Assembly: GCA_035294305.1 (NCBI GenBank)
Contig: DATGLD010000045.1
Span: 186,001 to 250,000 of the forward strand
Length of the DNA stretch: 64,000 bases
Source: DASRBN01 sp035294305
Lineage (GTDB): Bacteria > Chloroflexota > Ktedonobacteria > Ktedonobacterales > Ktedonobacteraceae
Direction: 5' to 3'
Both the position numbers and the translations under genes were made by a program. Below, piece after piece: positions 43,979 to 52,736 of this stretch. The notes below the pieces were generated by a model that worked only from the letters and a program-made list of their open reading frames with translations, was not told where the DNA came from and did not search any database. The first letter of the stretch is position 1. Each line of letters begins with the position of its first letter.

Positions 43979-44770
43979 ATGCTCGTTCTAGAGGACATAG
44001 CGGTGACTTATCAGAACGTTGTTCCTGCCGTTCAGGGTGTTTCATTGGAGGTACCGGATAAAGCAGTCGTGACCTTGCTTGGCGCAAATGGAGCCGGCAA
44101 AACCACGATCTTTCGCGCCATCTCCGGTCTATTGAAATTCCACAAGGCCAGCATTGTGCGTGGTTCTATCTTTTTTGATGGAGAGCGCATTGACCGGCTG
44201 GATGCTATCCAGATTGTTCATCGCGGTATTGCCCAGGTGATGGAGGGTCGCCGCCTTTTTGCCGATCTCACAGTAGATGAAAATCTACGTACGGGGGCTA
44301 TCTCCTCGCGTGATTCTGCTGCCGTCCGCCGCGCATATGCGCGAGTCATGGAATTGTTCCCTATCTTGCGCGAACGCCGCCATAGTGTTGCGGGCTATCT
44401 GTCCGGCGGCGAGCAGCAGATGCTTGCTATCGGGCGTGGTTTAATGACCAGCCCGAAGTTGCTCTTACTGGATGAACCATCGCTTGGACTGGCGCCTTTT
44501 ATGGTTCAGCAGATTCGCAATATTATTGGCGAAATCAACGCCAGTGGCACGGCGGTGCTGCTGGTAGAGCAAAATGCACAGATGGCGCTTTCCGTGGCCA
44601 GCTACGGATACGTGCTGGAATCAGGCAAAGTTGTGCTGGCCCAATCCTCTGCCGATCTCCTGAAGGACGAGAGTGTGCGCAGGTTCTATCTTGGCTTGCA
44701 TGAGGAGAAAGAGCAAAACAACATGATTACGCTCCGCCAGCGTCGTCCTGCAAGGAGGTGGGCAATATGA
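43979..44770 (+). CDS. livF: Branched-chain amino acid ABC transporter ATP-binding protein
   Basis: Hydrolyses ATP to drive import of branched-chain or related amino acids. The 263-aa product has Walker A (LLGANGAGKTTIFRAISG), a GYLSGGEQQMLAIGRGLMTS signature and Walker B (LLLLDEPSLGLAPFMV) with the D-loop and H-region to follow. The order is typical of LivF: short with a C-terminal YVLESGKVVLAQ. It leads the operon livF-livG-livH-livM-livK and overlaps livG by four bases. The substrate range of such systems (HAAT) is broader than branched-chain amino acids. Confidence 0.92.
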   Translation: MLVLEDIAVTYQNVVPAVQGVSLEVPDKAVVTLLGANGAGKTTIFRAISGLLKFHKASIVRGSIFFDGERIDRLDAIQIVHRGIAQVMEGRRLFADLTVDENLRTGAISSRDSAAVRRAYARVMELFPILRERRHSVAGYLSGGEQQMLAIGRGLMTSPKLLLLDEPSLGLAPFMVQQIRNIIGEINASGTAVLLVEQNAQMALSVASYGYVLESGKVVLAQSSADLLKDESVRRFYLGLHEEKEQNNMITLRQRRPARRWAI

Positions 44771-45600
44771 GCGATGTATCTGCGGGAGAAGGCACTCACC
44801 AGGAACCGGTCAGCGGACCGCCTTTGCTTTCAGTCGAAGGGATCTCAGTGCGCTTTGCGGGCGTGAGGGCGCTGACGGATGTCTCGTTCTCGGTGCAGCG
44901 GGGCGAATTATTTGCAGTGATTGGCCCCAACGGCGCCGGAAAGACCTCGCTCTTCAACGTGCTCTCTCGCGTCTACCAACCGGTTTCAGGAAAGGTAACT
45001 TTTGATGGACGGGACTTGCTAAAGCTCAGGGCGTACCAGGTGGCACGCGCCGGTATTGCACGCACCTTCCAGAACCTTGGTCAGTTTCCTAACACGACGG
45101 TGCTGGATTACCTGCTCCTGGGGAGACATACGCGCATGAGGAGCGGCATACTGCTCGGTGGCATTTATTTTGGTCCGGCAGCGCGAGAAGAGAAGAAGAA
45201 TCGCGCGTATTGCCTGCACCTGTTGGAACTGCTGGATTTAGTTCGCTGGCGCGATTTTCCGCTGCGGAGTTTGCCCTATGGCCTGCAAAAACGCGCCGAT
45301 ATCGCACGCGCCCTGGCGCTAGAACCCCAACTCTTGCTCCTCGACGAGCCGGTAGCCGGTATGAATGTTGATGAAACGGAAGATATTGCTGCCGTGATTC
45401 TCGATATCAAAGAGCAATTGGGCGTCACCCAGATTCTTGTCGAGCATGATATGGCGCTCGTCATGGGTATTGCTGATCGTGTGCTGGTATTGGATTTTGG
45501 GCGTGCCATCGCGCAGGGAGTGCCTGCCGAAGTACAGGCGAACTCTGATGTCATCAAGGCGTATCTTGGCGAGGAGTTTTCAATTAGTTTCAATCTCTAA
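44767..45600 (+). CDS. livG: Branched-chain amino acid ABC transporter ATP-binding protein
   Basis: ATG 44767 lies eight bases after AAGGAGG and overlaps the livF stop. The 277-aa product has Walker A (VIGPNGAGKTSLFNVLSR), an LPYGLQKRADIARALALEPQ signature replacing the usual LSGGQ, and Walker B (LLLLDEPVAGMNVDETED). FEDIA-like and ARTFQNLGQFPNTTVLD are LivG hallmarks. It pairs with LivF as the second ATPase of the heterodimer. Operon coupling is strong upstream; 100 bases separate it from livH. Confidence 0.92.
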   Translation: MSDVSAGEGTHQEPVSGPPLLSVEGISVRFAGVRALTDVSFSVQRGELFAVIGPNGAGKTSLFNVLSRVYQPVSGKVTFDGRDLLKLRAYQVARAGIARTFQNLGQFPNTTVLDYLLLGRHTRMRSGILLGGIYFGPAAREEKKNRAYCLHLLELLDLVRWRDFPLRSLPYGLQKRADIARALALEPQLLLLDEPVAGMNVDETEDIAAVILDIKEQLGVTQILVEHDMALVMGIADRVLVLDFGRAIAQGVPAEVQANSDVIKAYLGEEFSISFNL

Positions 45601-45700
45601 ACGGGTTCAGGAAAGGATCTGGCTCCTGCCATTTCCTGTAGAAGCGGCATAACGGTCGAACCCAAAAGCGTCAAGTCTAAATGCGCGAGCAGGAGGGAAA

Positions 45701-46600
45701 ATGGCCTATTTTGTTCAACTCGTATTTGCCGGCGTCGCCCTTGGTTGTATTTATGCGCTGATCGGTCTCGGTTTCTCCATTATTTTCAAGGCCAGCGAGG
45801 TGATTAATTTCGCACAGGGCGAGTTGCTGCTGGTTGGTGCCTATGTCGTCTCATCAGGGGTGTTCTCGTGGCACCTGAACTTCATTTTCGCGCTGGCGCT
45901 GGGCGTTGTGGTGACCGTAGTCATCGGCCTGCTCTTCGAGCGCTTTATCTTGCGGCGCATGATCGGGCGCCCGGTCTTTTCCATCTTGATGATTACGATT
46001 GGCCTGGATACCATCCTGCGTACTGGCGTCGTGGTCGTATGGGGCTCGAATCCGATCCCGGCCGCTTCCCCATTTACCATTGCAAATGGTTTTACTGTTG
46101 GGGGAGTGCATTTCGGCGCGGATGATCTCTTAACGATTATCGTGACGGCTATTCTTTGCGCCCTGCTTTTCTATTTCTTCCGCTACACGCGGTACGGGCT
46201 GGCGATGCGTGCCACGGCGCTCGACCAGGAAGCAGCGCTGGCCGTCGGTATCAACATCCGCATGGTCTATGCCCTGGCGTGGGGGATAGCTGCCGCTGTC
46301 GCTACCATAGGCGGCGTCTTTCTGGCTTTTGGTTCCTATGCTATGGATACATCGCTGGGTGGCGCGGCGCTGCTGGCATTCCCTGCCATCATTTTGGGCG
46401 GAATGGACTCGATAACGGGAGCGGTAGTAGGCGGCATTATTATTGGCCTGGTACAGGACCTGACTGCCGGCTATGAGAGCCAGGTAGCTAACATTTTGGG
46501 TGCTGGCATCCATCAAATCACTCCTTACCTGGTCATGATTCTCGTGCTATTGATTCGACCTTATGGGTTATTTGGCACAAGAAAGGTGGAACGAGTATGA
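45701..46600 (+). CDS. livH: Branched-chain amino acid ABC transporter permease LivH
   Basis: The 299-aa integral membrane protein has eight to ten helices and the family signature GLGFSIIFKASEVINFAQGE (the NFAQGE loop of LivH). The EAA-like region (RATALDQEAALAVGINI) contacts the ATPases. It forms the translocation path with LivM. Start ATG follows GCAGGAGGG. It overlaps livM by four bases (ATGA). Confidence 0.9.
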   Translation: MAYFVQLVFAGVALGCIYALIGLGFSIIFKASEVINFAQGELLLVGAYVVSSGVFSWHLNFIFALALGVVVTVVIGLLFERFILRRMIGRPVFSILMITIGLDTILRTGVVVVWGSNPIPAASPFTIANGFTVGGVHFGADDLLTIIVTAILCALLFYFFRYTRYGLAMRATALDQEAALAVGINIRMVYALAWGIAAAVATIGGVFLAFGSYAMDTSLGGAALLAFPAIILGGMDSITGAVVGGIIIGLVQDLTAGYESQVANILGAGIHQITPYLVMILVLLIRPYGLFGTRKVERV

Positions 46601-47811
46601 GCGCAACTCCCAGGTCAGGCACTCTATCCACTGCTGCCGCATCGTCACGGTTACTAGGGGGAAAGGTATCGCGCTGGATAGGCACTATTCTTCTTGTTGT
46701 CGCCATAGTCATCTTTTTCTCTGTGGCCAACGATGACTGGTTCTCGATTGCCAACTATACGCTCATTGCCGCGATTGCTGCCATTTCGCTCAACGTGCTT
46801 TCGGGTTATACAGGACAAATTTCACTTGGAATTGCTTTCTTCATGGCCATCGGCGCCTACACATCAGCATGGCTTGGTGGCAATATACCAACGTCTTCGT
46901 TTGACCCGCTCGGGTTGGGCTTGCCGTTCATCATCTGGCTTCCAGCGGCGGGTGTAGTGGCCGCGCTAGCCGGCGCATTGATTGGCCCGACAGCGCTGCG
47001 GCTGAAAGGCTTTTACCTGGGCATCGTCTCACTTGCATTGATCTTCATCGGACAATATCTGTTTTTCAATGTGCGTAGTATCACGGGCGGCCCTCAGGGT
47101 CGAACGTTTCCGGTGCCCGCGATTGGCGATGCTGTTTTCAGCCAGCAAAACTCATATTTTGGCCTTGCGCTTACATCCGGTCAGCAATATTTCCTCCTGA
47201 TACTGATCGTGTTAGTGCTGGTGGCCTTCTTTGTCTATAATGTCGCGCGCACTCGCGCGGGACGCGCATTCCAGGCGGTGCGCGACAACGAGATTGGTGC
47301 TAGTATCATGGGTGTCAACCTGTTTGAGGCCAAGATGGGTTCGTTCATTTTGTCGTCTTTTATCGCGGGAATCGCTGGGGCACTATTTGCCTCGTACAGC
47401 CAGTATATTATCCCCGATTACTGGAGCCTGGCGCTTTCAATCCAGTTCATCGCGGCTATCATTATTGGTGGGGTCGCCAGTGTGTGGGGGTCGATTCTTG
47501 GGGCAGCATTCGTGTTTGGATTGCCGCTGGTCATCGATCATTTCAACCTGCTGCCCGTCGCAAGCGGCTCGGGTATGATCAGCGGCGGCGATCTGAATGC
47601 CTTACTCTACGGTTTGTTGATTATTATCTTCTTGCTCTTCGAGCCGGGAGGCGTGATTGGACTTGTGCGCCGCATCCAGGCGCTGAACCGCAGGTTCAAT
47701 GCAGGCAAAGATGAAGGAGGTGAACCAGCCGAGATAACTGATCTGCCGGCAAGCGTGGAGTCCCAGGTTGATTCTGGTGGCTCGACGATCACAAAAGGTG
47801 AAAGCGCGTAG
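46597..47811 (+). CDS. livM: Branched-chain amino acid ABC transporter permease LivM
   Basis: The 404-aa membrane protein carries LivM motifs: LNVLSGYTGQISLGIAFFMA, RLKGFYLGIVSLALIFI and ARTRAGRAFQAVRDNEIGAS (EAA-like). The cytoplasmic C-terminus is Gly/Glu-rich (AGKDEGGEPAEITDLP) and longer than usual. It completes the transmembrane pair with LivH. It is translationally coupled to livH and followed by livK after 102 bases. Confidence 0.9.
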   Translation: MSATPRSGTLSTAAASSRLLGGKVSRWIGTILLVVAIVIFFSVANDDWFSIANYTLIAAIAAISLNVLSGYTGQISLGIAFFMAIGAYTSAWLGGNIPTSSFDPLGLGLPFIIWLPAAGVVAALAGALIGPTALRLKGFYLGIVSLALIFIGQYLFFNVRSITGGPQGRTFPVPAIGDAVFSQQNSYFGLALTSGQQYFLLILIVLVLVAFFVYNVARTRAGRAFQAVRDNEIGASIMGVNLFEAKMGSFILSSFIAGIAGALFASYSQYIIPDYWSLALSIQFIAAIIIGGVASVWGSILGAAFVFGLPLVIDHFNLLPVASGSGMISGGDLNALLYGLLIIIFLLFEPGGVIGLVRRIQALNRRFNAGKDEGGEPAEITDLPASVESQVDSGGSTITKGESA

Positions 47812-47913
47812 CCATTTGTGCGCGGTAGATCACATAGAGTAAATTTGTTAAATGGAGCGCTTTTTACATTCTCAACCGTCGTATCACAAACTTTCGATGA
47901 AGAGGTGTAACAC

Positions 47914-49185
47914 ATGTTTACCAGAAAGACGCTCTATGCGTGCGCAGGTCTGCTTGCCATCTGCATGATGGTATTTTCCGCGTGCGCCAGTAACAGTTCC
48001 AGTAATGGCAGTAGTGGCGGAAGTACGCTCAAAGTAGGTCCTGGCGTCGATGTGGCACATAAGACCATCACGCTGGGTATACTCTCCCCTTACTCCGGCC
48101 CGGTAGCGGCCCCCATTGGTGTTCCGCTTGCCAGGGGCGTGGAGGTATTCTTCGACCATGTCAACGATAATGGCGGCATCAACGGCTTCAAGGTCAAATT
48201 TCTTGAGGAGGATACGCAGTATAATCCGCAGATAGAGGTGCAGAAATACGAGCAGATTCACAACCAGGTGCTGATGATCGCTGACAGCCTGGGAACGCCC
48301 ACCACCTATGCTATAAAGGACCTGGCCGATGCGGATCACATGCTGGTATCGGCAGCGACGCTTGCTTCCTCTCTGGCGCGCGAGAAGTACCTGATTCTTG
48401 TTGGCACTCCTTATCGCTTGCAGGTCGAGAATGCTTTCGATTATGTCGTCAACCAGCTACATGTGCAAAATCCAGCAACAGGAATCATTTATCAGAATGA
48501 TGAGTACGGTCAGGATGGGTTGACAGGCTACAAAGAGGCTGTATCGTTCTATCATTTGAATGATGTAGCCGAGGCCAGTTATGCACCTACCGATACTGAT
48601 TTTACTGCTCAGGTGTCCCTGATGAAAGCAAAAGGAGCGAAGTACGTCTTCCTCTCTGCGCTTCCTACCGTCACGGCTAGCGTGGTGGGCACGGCGGCTA
48701 AGTTGAACTACTTCCCCCAGTTTATTCTCCAGAGTCCTGCCTGGGCGAATGCCTTGCTCGGCGTTTCTGCCCTGGTGCCGTTGCTCTCGAAAGTCTGGGT
48801 GGTCGGCCAGGGAGCAACCTGGGGTGATACGAGCGTGCCAGGCATGGCACAGCTGTTGCAGGATGTCCAGAAGTACGCGCCGGATCAAAAGCCTGATGGC
48901 TATTTCGAGTTTGGCTATACCGAATCCGAGATTACCTATGCTATTCTGAAGGCGGCCATGGCCAGAAATGATCTAACGCGTGACGGCCTGTATAATGCTT
49001 TCCTTTCGTTGCACCAGGTGAATCTTCAGGGATTGTATCCGCCGATCACTTATGGAGATTCACCCAACCAGCGTGTCCCAACGCGCGATTCGGTGATCTT
49101 CCAGGTGGATCCAAGTCAGCCGAATGATGTCAAGCCGTTGACTCCTGACTTTACGGGAGAGGCGGCTAAGCAGTCTCAGTTCTAA
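47914..49185 (+). CDS. livK: Branched-chain amino acid ABC transporter substrate-binding lipoprotein
   Basis: The 423-aa product has a lipoprotein signal (LLAICMMVFSACASN), a Ser/Gly linker and a periplasmic-binding-protein type I domain: ITLGILSPYSGPVAAPIG, GVEVFFDHVNDNGGINGFKV, ATGIIYQNDEYGQDGLTGY and FEFGYTESEITYAILKAA. In a monoderm the lipid anchor holds it at the outer face. Ligand residues are not assignable; such proteins also bind amides, urea or small organic acids. It is the last gene of the transporter operon and is followed by a terminator. Confidence 0.9.
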   Translation: MFTRKTLYACAGLLAICMMVFSACASNSSSNGSSGGSTLKVGPGVDVAHKTITLGILSPYSGPVAAPIGVPLARGVEVFFDHVNDNGGINGFKVKFLEEDTQYNPQIEVQKYEQIHNQVLMIADSLGTPTTYAIKDLADADHMLVSAATLASSLAREKYLILVGTPYRLQVENAFDYVVNQLHVQNPATGIIYQNDEYGQDGLTGYKEAVSFYHLNDVAEASYAPTDTDFTAQVSLMKAKGAKYVFLSALPTVTASVVGTAAKLNYFPQFILQSPAWANALLGVSALVPLLSKVWVVGQGATWGDTSVPGMAQLLQDVQKYAPDQKPDGYFEFGYTESEITYAILKAAMARNDLTRDGLYNAFLSLHQVNLQGLYPPITYGDSPNQRVPTRDSVIFQVDPSQPNDVKPLTPDFTGEAAKQSQF

Positions 49186-49214
49186 TAGTGTAACGCGTAC
49201 TTAGCTCTACCGGC

Positions 49215-49262
49215 GTGTGAACCCATAAGCCTGAACTAAAAGCCAGGTATCTGGGTTCACAC
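49215..49262 (+). terminator. livK terminator
   Basis: An 11-bp perfect stem (49215-49225 with 49252-49262) encloses a 26-base loop that can fold further, and is followed at once by TTTT. It lies 30 bases after the livK stop and closes the transporter operon. Confidence 0.8.
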
Positions 49263-49303
49263 TTTTCCGTTCGATGAGATAAGTGTTCAGGAGAACTCTG
49301 CGT

Positions 49304-49910
49304 ATGCCTGATCCTACCAACGACCAGTTAGAACGTTTTTATGCAAGGGACCGCCAGGAGTGGCGAGCGTGGTTGGAGCAAAACGCTGCGACTGCAAAAG
49401 GCGTCTGGCTCATTTATTACAAGCAGAACAGCAATCAACCGCGTGTCTCTTATGAAGAAGCCGTGGAAGAGGCCCTTTGCTTTGGCTGGATCGACAGCCG
49501 CCCCAATACGCTGGATGACGAGCGTTACATGCACCTCTTTTCTCCCAGAAAGCCGAAAAGTCCATGGTCTAAATTAAATAAACAGCGCGTGGAGAAACTT
49601 ATCCAGCAAGGTTTGATGACAGCGGCAGGGTTTAAAGCAATCGAGATTGCCAAAAAGAATGGCACGTGGAATGTGTACGACGCAATCGAAGCATTGACGA
49701 TGCCGGAAGATTTGAGGGAAGCATTAGCGGCCAACAATATTGCAAATGCCAACTTTGAGGCTTTCAGTAACTCAACCAAAAAAGCAACTTCTCTGGTGGG
49801 TTGAAAGCGCCAAGCGGCCCGAGACGCGCTCGAAAAGAATCGAGCAAATCATTCTGTCGGCGGAACAGAACAAGAATCCGTTGAATTATGCGGCTAATAA
49901 GAAATTATAA
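49304..49910 (+). pseudogene. YdeI/OmpD-associated (DUF1801/YdeI-type) gene with a frameshift
   Basis: ATG 49304 follows CAGGAG. The reading frame gives a typical YdeI start (ARDRQEWRAWLEQNAATAKG, EEALCFGWIDSRPNTLDDER) but stops at 49804 with an abrupt TSLVG. One base out of frame the family's C-terminus continues cleanly: QLLWWVESAKRPETRSKRIE then LSAEQNKNPLNYAANK to a TAA at 49908. The shift falls in a run of six As at 49778-49783; five As would restore the full-length protein (201 aa). It is either a sequencing or assembly error, an inactivating mutation or poly-A slippage. YdeI-type proteins have been linked to polymyxin resistance and stress, function uncertain. Confidence 0.75.
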
Positions 49911-49962
49911 TGTCTTATAAGAGAGAGCGGCCCCATCTCAGATTTTGTATTGGAGAAACCAT

Positions 49963-51288
49963 ATGGTAAAAGTGGCTCTCATTGGTGCCGGAAGCGCCAC
50001 ATTTGCGCAGGAGGTGATCACCGATATCCTGGCAATCGAGGGACTGGACGAGGGGACATTTGCCCTGGTAGACCTGGATAGCGAACGCCTCGAACTGACC
50101 CACGAAGTGGCCGAAGTGCTGATCAAGCTTACGGGAAAATCCTGGACAGTGCAGGCAACGACCGACCGGCGAAGTGTGCTTCCAGGGTGCGATTATGTAA
50201 TCAATGCCATCGAAGTCGGTGGTCTGGCGACCATTCAGGATGATTTTGCTATTCCTCTGAAATACGGCGTGAATCAATGCATCGCCGATACCATCGGGCC
50301 GGGCGGAATCTTTAAATATTTACGTACCGCCCCGTCCTGGCTTGCTATTTGCCGCGATATCGAGGAACTCTGCCCGCGCGCCCTGGTGATTAATTATACC
50401 AATCCCCTCTCATCCATGGTGTTGACCGCCCTGCGCGCTACATCCCTGCAGGTAATCGGCCTCTGCCATTCCATTCTGCTCACGTCCTACGAGCTTTCCG
50501 AATACGCGGATGTGCCATACGAGCGTATGCGCTTCCACTGCGCCGGAATCAACCATTTATCCTGGTTTGTGACGTTGGAAATGGATGGAGAAGACCTCTA
50601 TCCGCGTGTGCTGCGTGCAGCTGAGGACCCAGAAATTTACCAGCGCGATCCTATTCGCTTCGATATGCTGCGCCAGTTTGGAGCGTTTACAACCGAGCAG
50701 AGCGGGCATATCTCCGAGTATCTGCCGTATTTCCGCAAGCGCCAGGATGTGCTCGAGCCATATGTTCTTATGAACCATGATATCGCGGGCGGCGAGCGGG
50801 CGATAAGGTGGCCGCGCGAGCGTGTCGAACACGATGAGCGATTGCGTGACTATCTCGCACGCGAGCGCCGGGGAGAACGCGCATTTTATACTGAACGCGG
50901 CCTGGATTATGGCTCGTATATCATTGAGGGACATGCCTTGAACCGGCCCCAGGCGATTTACGGCAACGTCTACAATGCTGGATTGATCGAGAATCTGCCG
51001 TGTGATGGTTGTGTGGAAGTAGCTTGCCTGGTTGATCGCAATGGCGTCCAGCCGGTTCACTTTGGAAGACTCCCCATCCAGCTTGCCGCCCTGGATAGCG
51101 CGCATATGATGGTGCATGACCTGCTGGTGCAATCCTTGCTCAATGAAGACCGCGAGGCGGCAGTGCACGCGTTGATGCTTGATCCACTTACTGCGGCAGT
51201 CTGTTCGCTGCCTGAAATCCGGCAAATGTTCGACGAAATGGCTTCTGCTCAGAAAGCCTACCTTCCGCGCTTCATCAATCCAGAATAG
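49963..51288 (+). CDS. GH4-family alpha-glucosidase/alpha-galactosidase-type enzyme
   Basis: ATG 49963 after GGAGAA gives 441 aa. It is an NAD- and metal-dependent GH4 glycosidase: VKVALIGAGSATFAQEVITD (NAD-binding), VINYTNPLSSMVLTAL, GLCHSILLTSYEL (metal-binding Cys-His) and CAGINHLSWFVTLEMDGED (N-H-x-x-W). GH4 enzymes cleave glycosides by an oxidation-elimination route and accept both alpha and beta forms. The motif set fits the MelA/AglA branch. It is followed at 10 bases by an SCP2-domain gene, an unusual neighbour. Confidence 0.88.
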   Translation: MVKVALIGAGSATFAQEVITDILAIEGLDEGTFALVDLDSERLELTHEVAEVLIKLTGKSWTVQATTDRRSVLPGCDYVINAIEVGGLATIQDDFAIPLKYGVNQCIADTIGPGGIFKYLRTAPSWLAICRDIEELCPRALVINYTNPLSSMVLTALRATSLQVIGLCHSILLTSYELSEYADVPYERMRFHCAGINHLSWFVTLEMDGEDLYPRVLRAAEDPEIYQRDPIRFDMLRQFGAFTTEQSGHISEYLPYFRKRQDVLEPYVLMNHDIAGGERAIRWPRERVEHDERLRDYLARERRGERAFYTERGLDYGSYIIEGHALNRPQAIYGNVYNAGLIENLPCDGCVEVACLVDRNGVQPVHFGRLPIQLAALDSAHMMVHDLLVQSLLNEDREAAVHALMLDPLTAAVCSLPEIRQMFDEMASAQKAYLPRFINPE

Positions 51289-51297
51289 GAGTATAGC

Positions 51298-51624
51298 ATG
51301 GCTGATATTATGCCGTACTTAGAGCGTATCCGCGCTCGATTTGACCTGCCCGATATCCAGGCCTCGTTCCAGGGCTTTGCTAAAACCCTGCAGTTCATCT
51401 TTCCCGATTTGCAACGCAACTTTGTCCTGAGAATCGCCGAAAATGGGACTGCTACGCTGTCCGAGGAGTCACTTCCCCAACCGGATATCAAAGTGACGAG
51501 CAACAGCGACTTGCTGGCCGGGATTATGGATCGCAAGGTCAATCCCATCCAGGCCTATATCACTCGTAAGCTCAAGGTCACAGGCAATATGGATGACCTG
51601 CTGAGGTTACAGAAGATACTGTAA
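51298..51624 (+). CDS. SCP2 sterol-carrier-type lipid-binding protein
   Basis: A 108-aa protein: FQGFAKTLQFIFPDLQRNFV, RIAENGTATLSEES, KVTSNSDLLAGIMDRKVNPI and AYITRKLKVTGNMDDLLRLQ, which is the SCP2 fold with its closing helix. Such domains bind lipids or acyl chains in a hydrophobic tunnel. The last two motifs are strongly conserved. It is cotranscribed with a GH4 gene; the meaning of that pair is not clear. Confidence 0.85.
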   Translation: MADIMPYLERIRARFDLPDIQASFQGFAKTLQFIFPDLQRNFVLRIAENGTATLSEESLPQPDIKVTSNSDLLAGIMDRKVNPIQAYITRKLKVTGNMDDLLRLQKIL

Positions 51625-51648
51625 TCAGCGAGCATTTCAGCTCTTTGC

Positions 51649-52557
51649 TCACGGTGCTGCTTTACTGCTACTGGTCGCATGTTCCTTGATCCAGGCAGCA
51701 ATGGTATTATCCAGCAGCGAGCGGTCCGCTTCGAACTCGCTGTCGTGCTCATAGTGGGGCAGCGTAACCCACATCTTATCCTTGCTGGCTATTGCCTCGT
51801 AAAGTTTGTGTGATGCTTCGGGAACAACCGATTTATCATCCTCGGCCTGTATGACAAGCGCGGGTATAGTTATCTGCTTTGCTCTGGCGAGTATGCCTGA
51901 GCGCATAAGAAATATCTGAAAGAAGAATGAGGATGTTTCTTTTAACCGCCAGAAGGTATCCGCATTCAACATCTTTACAGCTTCAGGATTAGTTGTCATC
52001 TTGTCAGTGCCGAAAGCTACCTGCCAGTAATGTTTGGACTTAAATAAGCCACCCAGCAGAATTCCTAGTGTGGTCGGTACAGAAACCTTTGAGGTATCGG
52101 CTACCCAGGGATTGAGAAAAAGCACACCATTGAATATGTCCTGGTCTTGTGCGGCGAAATAGGTGGCGAAGATACCACCCATGCTGTGACCGAGTATGTA
52201 AAGTTTTGCTCCCGGATGGCGTGTGCGTATCTGCGTAACAATGAACGCGATATCAGCGAGGAACGTATGGTAGTCGTCGATATGCCCTGCCAGACCTTCA
52301 GAGCGACCGAATCCGCGGTGATCCATAGCGTAAACGGTCAGGCCATGTGAGGCCAGGGAATTGCACATATCGATAAACCAGCCGCTGTGGGCTCCTAGCC
52401 CATGCAGAATCAGCAGTATCTCGCTGCTCCCGCTATCCCAGCTGCGCAGGAAAAGTTTGCACCCATCAGCAGTAGGTAGCTCTTCTGTCGCTACTCTGAT
52501 AGTTGGTGATCCTTGCATCTGGCCCCAATCACCTGGGGCATCTGGCGAGTAAAGCAT
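51649..52557 (-). CDS. Alpha/beta-hydrolase, monoacylglycerol-lipase-like
   Basis: ATG 52557 follows AAGGAG (AAGGAGACCAGC) and gives 302 aa; the longer frame upstream is unsupported. LLILHGLGAHSGWF is the oxyanion region, AMDHRGFGRSEGLAGHIDDY and YILGHSMGGIFATYFA with the nucleophilic Ser (GHSMG), then ITIPALVIQAEDDKSVVPE with the acid and VTLPHYEHDSEFEADR with the His. This is the pattern of YtpA/PldB-like lipases acting on monoacylglycerols or lysophospholipids. It is a monocistronic gene divergent from purH. Confidence 0.88.
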   Translation of the reverse strand: MLYSPDAPGDWGQMQGSPTIRVATEELPTADGCKLFLRSWDSGSSEILLILHGLGAHSGWFIDMCNSLASHGLTVYAMDHRGFGRSEGLAGHIDDYHTFLADIAFIVTQIRTRHPGAKLYILGHSMGGIFATYFAAQDQDIFNGVLFLNPWVADTSKVSVPTTLGILLGGLFKSKHYWQVAFGTDKMTTNPEAVKMLNADTFWRLKETSSFFFQIFLMRSGILARAKQITIPALVIQAEDDKSVVPEASHKLYEAIASKDKMWVTLPHYEHDSEFEADRSLLDNTIAAWIKEHATSSSKAAP

Positions 52558-52736
52558 GCTGGTCTCCTTGAGCAAATAATAAGTGTGTTCGACGCCACAA
52601 TGGAAGAGAATAACGGTACAAAAGGAGTATAGCACATATGGCACTATTCTCATATGTCTTATAATGAGTGAGAAAGGGATTATTGCCTATTGATAAGAAC
52701 AGGTTCGTGCATATTGCAGGGCAGAAAGAGGAATAC

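Noticed and set aside
52306..52736. Riboswitch upstream of purH
   Set aside because: Looked for a purine-riboswitch-like three-way fold between 52560 and 52736; no matching conserved core was seen.
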